This document shows, piece by piece, positions 60,878 through 64,000 of a stretch of DNA of 64,000 nucleotides. The position numbers and the translations under genes were made by a program. The first letter of the stretch is position 1. Each line of letters opens with the position of its first letter. The DNA comes from Mogibacterium sp. (GTDB taxonomy: Bacteria > Bacillota > Clostridia > Peptostreptococcales > Anaerovoracaceae): assembly GCA_024403035.1 (NCBI GenBank), contig JAKSSP010000004.1, positions 62,001-126,000 of the forward strand, in the 5' to 3' direction. The notes beneath the pieces were generated by a model, which had not been told where the DNA came from, did not search any database, and worked only from the letters and a program-made list of their open reading frames with translations.

Positions 60878-61669
60878 ATGAAAAAGAAATCATTAATACT
60901 TTTACTTTCACTCGCGATGATATTCACATTTGTACTCAGCGCATGCGGAGGCGGTTCTGAAGAAAGCGCTGACACAGGTGATGACAGCGCTGTTCTGAAG
61001 GTCGTAACAGAGGCGACTTTCGCTCCGTTTGAATCAACAGAGGATGGAGATGATACTATCGTAGGCTTCGATCCTGACATGATGGCAGCCATCGCTGAGG
61101 ACCAGGGTCTTGAACTCGAATGGGTCAACATGGAATTCGACTCACTCATCCCGGCTCTCCAGTCAGATCAGGGCGACATCATCTGCGCGGGCATGAACAA
61201 GCTGGCAGGCGACCGTGCTGATAAGGTCGACTTCGGAGACACATACTTTGAAAGCGACCTCATGCTGCTTGTAACTGCTGACAGCGACCTTACCGGTATC
61301 GACGCGGTAACATCCGACATGAAGCTCGCCAGCCAGATCGGTACTACAGGCGGAGACATGGTACAGGCCATGAAGGACGAGGGCAAGATCGCTGACGGCG
61401 TAGTTCTCAACCAGTGGACTGACTGCTACCTGCAGCTCCAGAACGGCGAAGTACAGGGCGTTATCGTAGACAAGCCGGTTGGAGAGGCTTACCTCAACAA
61501 CCACGGCGACATCGCTAAGTTCGTAGGCGAATCGTTCGGAGAGCACGAAGAATTCGCGTTTGCCGTACAGAAGGGCAACACTGAGCTGCTCGAAAAGCTG
61601 AATACGGGTCTTGCCAACATCAAGGCGAACGGCAAATATGATGAACTCGTTGACAAGTGGTTCAGCTAA
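60878..61669 (+). CDS. Polar amino acid ABC transporter substrate-binding lipoprotein, operon 2
   Basis: A 263-residue SBP_bac_3 receptor. The signal peptide is nearly identical to that of the first receptor and ends in LSAC with Cys23. The mature protein is shorter (LKVVTEATFAPFESTED, GFDPDMMAAIAEDQGLEL, FGDTYFESDLMLLV) and differs in sequence, so ligands probably differ. AAAGGAGAACGATC precedes the start. It is separated from its permease gene by a 12-nt tandem repeat. Confidence 0.92.
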   Translation: MKKKSLILLLSLAMIFTFVLSACGGGSEESADTGDDSAVLKVVTEATFAPFESTEDGDDTIVGFDPDMMAAIAEDQGLELEWVNMEFDSLIPALQSDQGDIICAGMNKLAGDRADKVDFGDTYFESDLMLLVTADSDLTGIDAVTSDMKLASQIGTTGGDMVQAMKDEGKIADGVVLNQWTDCYLQLQNGEVQGVIVDKPVGEAYLNNHGDIAKFVGESFGEHEEFAFAVQKGNTELLEKLNTGLANIKANGKYDELVDKWFS

Positions 61670-61702
61670 TAACGGCAGAAAAGTGTAAAAACGGAACAGT
61701 AA

Positions 61703-61750
61703 AACCGAATAACAAGACGAGTAACAAACCGAGTAACAAACCGAATAACA
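61703..61750 (+). repeat. Four tandem 12-nt repeats between receptor and permease
   Basis: Four units of the type AACCGAGTAACA (variants AACCGAATAACA and AGACGAGTAACA) stand end to end. The A/C-rich sequence is almost unable to fold and lies where operon 1 has a strong hairpin. No coding frame is credible through it. Confidence 0.85.
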
Positions 61751-61799
61751 AAAGCAAAAAAGCAAACCGATAATAAAAAGGCGAAGGGAATAAAACAAA

Positions 61800-62483
61800 A
61801 TGGGAGTATATCTTAAAGGATTTCTCATCGCCTGCAGAGGCATACCCGCCACAGTGGCGGTCAGTTTGATAGCAATAGTGATTGGAGCAGCCTTCGGACT
61901 GCTCCTTGCACTGTGTTCACAGACTAAAAGCAAGGTCCTGCAGGTGCTGTCAAAAGTATATATAGACATCGTAAGGGGCACACCTATGCTGGTGCAGGCA
62001 CTCATCATGGCTTACGGCATACCGTGGCTCCTGCAGTCCTGGGGCGTTGGCTTCAAATGGGACAATTTCGGAGGAATGGTAGTGCCGGCTGTCATAGTCT
62101 GCGGATTCAATTCGGCGGCGTATATGTCTGAAGTAATAAGATCCGGGATTCAGGCCATAGACAAGGGCCAGATGGAGGCAGCCAGATCACTGGGAATGAG
62201 CCACGGCATGGCCATGAGACTGGTCATCATACCGCAGGCCGTCCGCATAATCCTTCCGGCTTTTGCCAATGAGTTCGTAACACTCATCAAGGAGACGTCC
62301 GTGCTCGGCTATGTCGGAGTCGTGGAGATCTTAAGGCGCGGGCAGCTGTGGAACTCATCATCATTCGAAACATTCCCTGCGTATATCGGTGTAGCGCTTG
62401 CCTACATGATACTTACGATACCGCTTTCAAAGGCGATCAACGGCTATGAGCGCAAAATGGCCAGAAAGGAGTCTGCAGCATGA
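61800..62483 (+). CDS. Amino acid ABC transporter permease, operon 2
   Basis: A 227-residue HisM/GlnP-type permease with about five helices. [18 protein letters not shown] and the EAA loop [28 protein letters not shown] are visible. GCGAAGGG precedes the start. It overlaps the ATPase gene by 4 nt. Confidence 0.93.
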   Translation: MGVYLKGFLIACRGIPATVAVSLIAIVIGAAFGLLLALCSQTKSKVLQVLSKVYIDIVRGTPMLVQALIMAYGIPWLLQSWGVGFKWDNFGGMVVPAVIVCGFNSAAYMSEVIRSGIQAIDKGQMEAARSLGMSHGMAMRLVIIPQAVRIILPAFANEFVTLIKETSVLGYVGVVEILRRGQLWNSSSFETFPAYIGVALAYMILTIPLSKAINGYERKMARKESAA

Positions 62484-63205
62484 GCATGATAGAAATAAAG
62501 GGCCTCTGCAAGAGCTTCGGCGACCATGAAGTGCTTAAGGGGATCGATCAGAATGTTGATGAGGGCGAAGTGCTATGCATAGTCGGACCTTCCGGATCGG
62601 GAAAGTCCACCATGCTTCGCTGCATCAACAGGCTCGAGGAACCGAGCGGCGGCGAGATATATATCGACGGCGAACTCGTGACCGAGTCAAACGTAGACGC
62701 CATGAGAACGAAGATGGGAATGGTGTTCCAGTCGTTCAATCTTTTCCCGCATAAATCGGTACTCGAGAATCTTACCATCGGGCCGGTAAATGTAAAAAAG
62801 GAAGACAAGAATGAGGCGGAAGCGAAAGGAATGGCTCTCCTTGAGAGGGTAGGCCTTGCGGAAAAGGCCAACGAGTATCCGAGGAACCTTTCCGGGGGAC
62901 AGCAGCAGCGTGTAGCGATAGCAAGAGCTCTTGCAATGGACCCTGAAGTCATGCTGTTCGATGAGCCTACGTCGGCTCTCGATCCGGAGATGGTCGGAGA
63001 GGTACTCGACGTAATGAAGAGCCTCGCCAAGGATGGTATGACGATGGTAGTCGTCACGCATGAGATGGGATTCGCTAAGGAAGTAGCCGACAAGGTGATC
63101 TTCATGGACGGAGGATACATCGTGGAACAGGGCACTCCTGATGAGGTTCTCAACCATCCGCAGATGGACAGGACAAAGGATTTCCTTTCCAAGGTACTCG
63201 TCTGA
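62480..63205 (+). CDS. Amino acid ABC transporter ATP-binding protein, operon 2
   Basis: A 241-residue GlnQ-type ATPase of standard length. Walker [11 protein letters not shown]-loop [12 protein letters not shown], signature LSGGQQQR, Walker [15 protein letters not shown] and the switch His in [12 protein letters not shown] are intact. It lacks the insertion found in the operon 1 paralogue and completes a receptor-permease-ATPase set. Confidence 0.95.
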   Translation: MSMIEIKGLCKSFGDHEVLKGIDQNVDEGEVLCIVGPSGSGKSTMLRCINRLEEPSGGEIYIDGELVTESNVDAMRTKMGMVFQSFNLFPHKSVLENLTIGPVNVKKEDKNEAEAKGMALLERVGLAEKANEYPRNLSGGQQQRVAIARALAMDPEVMLFDEPTSALDPEMVGEVLDVMKSLAKDGMTMVVVTHEMGFAKEVADKVIFMDGGYIVEQGTPDEVLNHPQMDRTKDFLSKVLV

Positions 63206-63225
63206 ATACAATGATATAGGATAAT

Positions 63226-63270
63226 AAGCCGCGTATCCGTGGGCAAAGAAGCCCCGGTACGCGGCTTTTT
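63226..63270 (+). terminator. Terminator of transporter operon 2
   Basis: AAGCCGCGTA pairs with TACGCGGCTT, with an inner CCG/GGGC-type stem, followed by TTTTT. Confidence 0.92.
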
Positions 63271-63343
63271 AACAGTCATTAAGAAAGCCGCTGAGGTCTA
63301 TGAAAGTTCATTAAGTTTGGGCGGCCCGGACATTCGCTTCATC

Positions 63344-63349
63344 TATAAT
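63344..63349 (+). promoter_or_regulatory. -10 box before ftsE
   Basis: A perfect TATAAT lies 52 nt before the ftsE start. No convincing -35 box is seen. The leader contains a TGCGGG/CCCGCA hairpin. Confidence 0.4.
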
Positions 63350-63401
63350 CACAGTGTATGAAAATGCGGGAGAAGCCCGCAGACAGAACCGGAGAAAGCA
63401 A

Positions 63402-64000
63402 ATGATAGTATTCAACAACGTTACCAAGAGATACGGCAGCAACGTCGGCCTGATAAACGCGAGCGTTCATATCAACAGCGGCGACTTCGTATTTCTGGTG
63501 GGACCGAGCGGCGCCGGAAAGACGACGTTCATCAGACTGATCCTCAAGGAGATAGAGCCGGACAGCGGCCGCATCATCCTTGCGGGCAAGGACATCACCA
63601 AGATCAAAAAACGCGAAGTACCGAAGATCAGACAGAAGATCGGCATGGTATTCCAGGACTTCAGGCTTCTTGAGAAGAAGACGGTCTATGAGAACGTGGC
63701 TTTCGCGATGGAGGTCCTCCACAAGAGCAAGAGAGAGATAAGGGAGAGAGTGCCTTACGTACTCGATCTCGTGGGAATAGCTGACAAGGCCAAGAAGTAT
63801 CCTGACGAGCTGTCTGCCGGCGAGCAGCAGAGAGTCGGTATCGCGAGGGCGCTTGTCAACAAGCCGAGAGTCCTCATCTGCGACGAGCCTACAGGAAACC
63901 TCGACCCTGTCACGGCCATGGGCATCATGGAACTCCTCGAACAGATCAACGTCAGAGGAACCACGGTCCTGATGGTAACGCATGCAAAAGATATCGTGGA
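63402..64000 (+). CDS. ftsE: Cell division ATP-binding protein FtsE (partial)
   Basis: The first 199 residues of an ABC ATPase cut by the window end. The N-terminus MIVFNNVTKRYGSNVGLINA, then GDFVFLVGPSGAGKTT, FQDFRLLEKKTVYENVAFAM and CDEPTGNLDPVT identify FtsE. With FtsX it spans the membrane and activates cell-wall hydrolases at division. The signature is LSAGEQQR in place of the usual LSGGEQQR. CCGGAGA precedes the ATG. ftsX would be expected just beyond the window. Confidence 0.93.
   Translation, partial: MIVFNNVTKRYGSNVGLINASVHINSGDFVFLVGPSGAGKTTFIRLILKEIEPDSGRIILAGKDITKIKKREVPKIRQKIGMVFQDFRLLEKKTVYENVAFAMEVLHKSKREIRERVPYVLDLVGIADKAKKYPDELSAGEQQRVGIARALVNKPRVLICDEPTGNLDPVTAMGIMELLEQINVRGTTVLMVTHAKDIV

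Noticed and set aside
61703..61750. CRISPR array
   Set aside because: Units are only 12 nt, directly adjacent with no spacers, and no cas genes are near.

Overview
The window looks like chromosome of an amino-acid-fermenting, selenocysteine-using Clostridia member (Bacillota). GC is roughly 50-55% by eye. The pointers are a D-proline reductase (prd) cluster with an in-frame TGA in prdB, a SCIFF peptide with its radical SAM maturase, glutaminase, a catabolic-type glutamate dehydrogenase, a PcrA-LigA pair and AhrC/ArgR-like operators. A placement near the Peptostreptococcales/Anaerovoracaceae amino-acid fermenters is inference. No rRNA, tRNA, CRISPR, phage or insertion sequence was recognised.

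Layout. 1-7.35 kb: Stickland proline reduction. prdF (racemase) is divergent from prdC, prdA, a small prd-associated gene, prdB (Sec), prdD and prdE; a sigma-54-like promoter precedes prdC. 7.4-11.7 kb: dnaE and a flavodoxin. 11.7-13.4 kb: a two-gene cassette of a free-standing copy of the PrdA N-terminal module plus a double-cubane-type (2-hydroxyacyl-CoA dehydratase-like) protein. 13.5-14.9 kb: MATE efflux pump. 15.0-21.6 kb: an operon of unknown pathway with a GPH-type symporter, two class III aminotransferases, a TetR regulator and an FGGY kinase. 21.7-23.8 kb: rpsB-tsf. 23.8-32.9 kb: His-rich CsoR regulator, glutaminase, LOG-family protein, a heterodimeric ABC exporter, phosphohexomutase and an unknown membrane-anchored protein. 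32.9-35.6 kb: universal stress protein, SCIFF precursor and maturase. 35.6-43.8 kb: housekeeping genes (rdgB, YihY/BrkB, lipid kinase, MBL hydrolase, YicC, a dicarboxylate/amino-acid symporter, gmk, rpoZ, gpmI). 43.9-53.5 kb: addA, gdhA (reverse), pcrA, ligA. 53.5-56.3 kb: mgtE and an NhaC-type antiporter. 56.4-63.2 kb: two paralogous polar-amino-acid ABC transporters, each behind a near-identical promoter with two ARG-box-like sites; the first operon also carries an M20 amidohydrolase. The window ends inside ftsE.

How it fits together. Amino acids enter through the ABC and symporter systems. Glutaminase and glutamate dehydrogenase feed oxidative branches. L-proline is racemised by PrdF, and D-proline is reduced by PrdA/PrdB with electrons from PrdC. 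The most unusual points are that all three modules of PrdA also exist as separate genes here, the N-module copy sitting beside a double-cubane reductase; a SCIFF precursor lacking the Cys (and the Thr) reported to form the thioether; the unassigned aminotransferase/kinase operon; twin ARG-box promoters; two copies of a structured inverted-repeat element; and several genes whose -10 box abuts the start codon.
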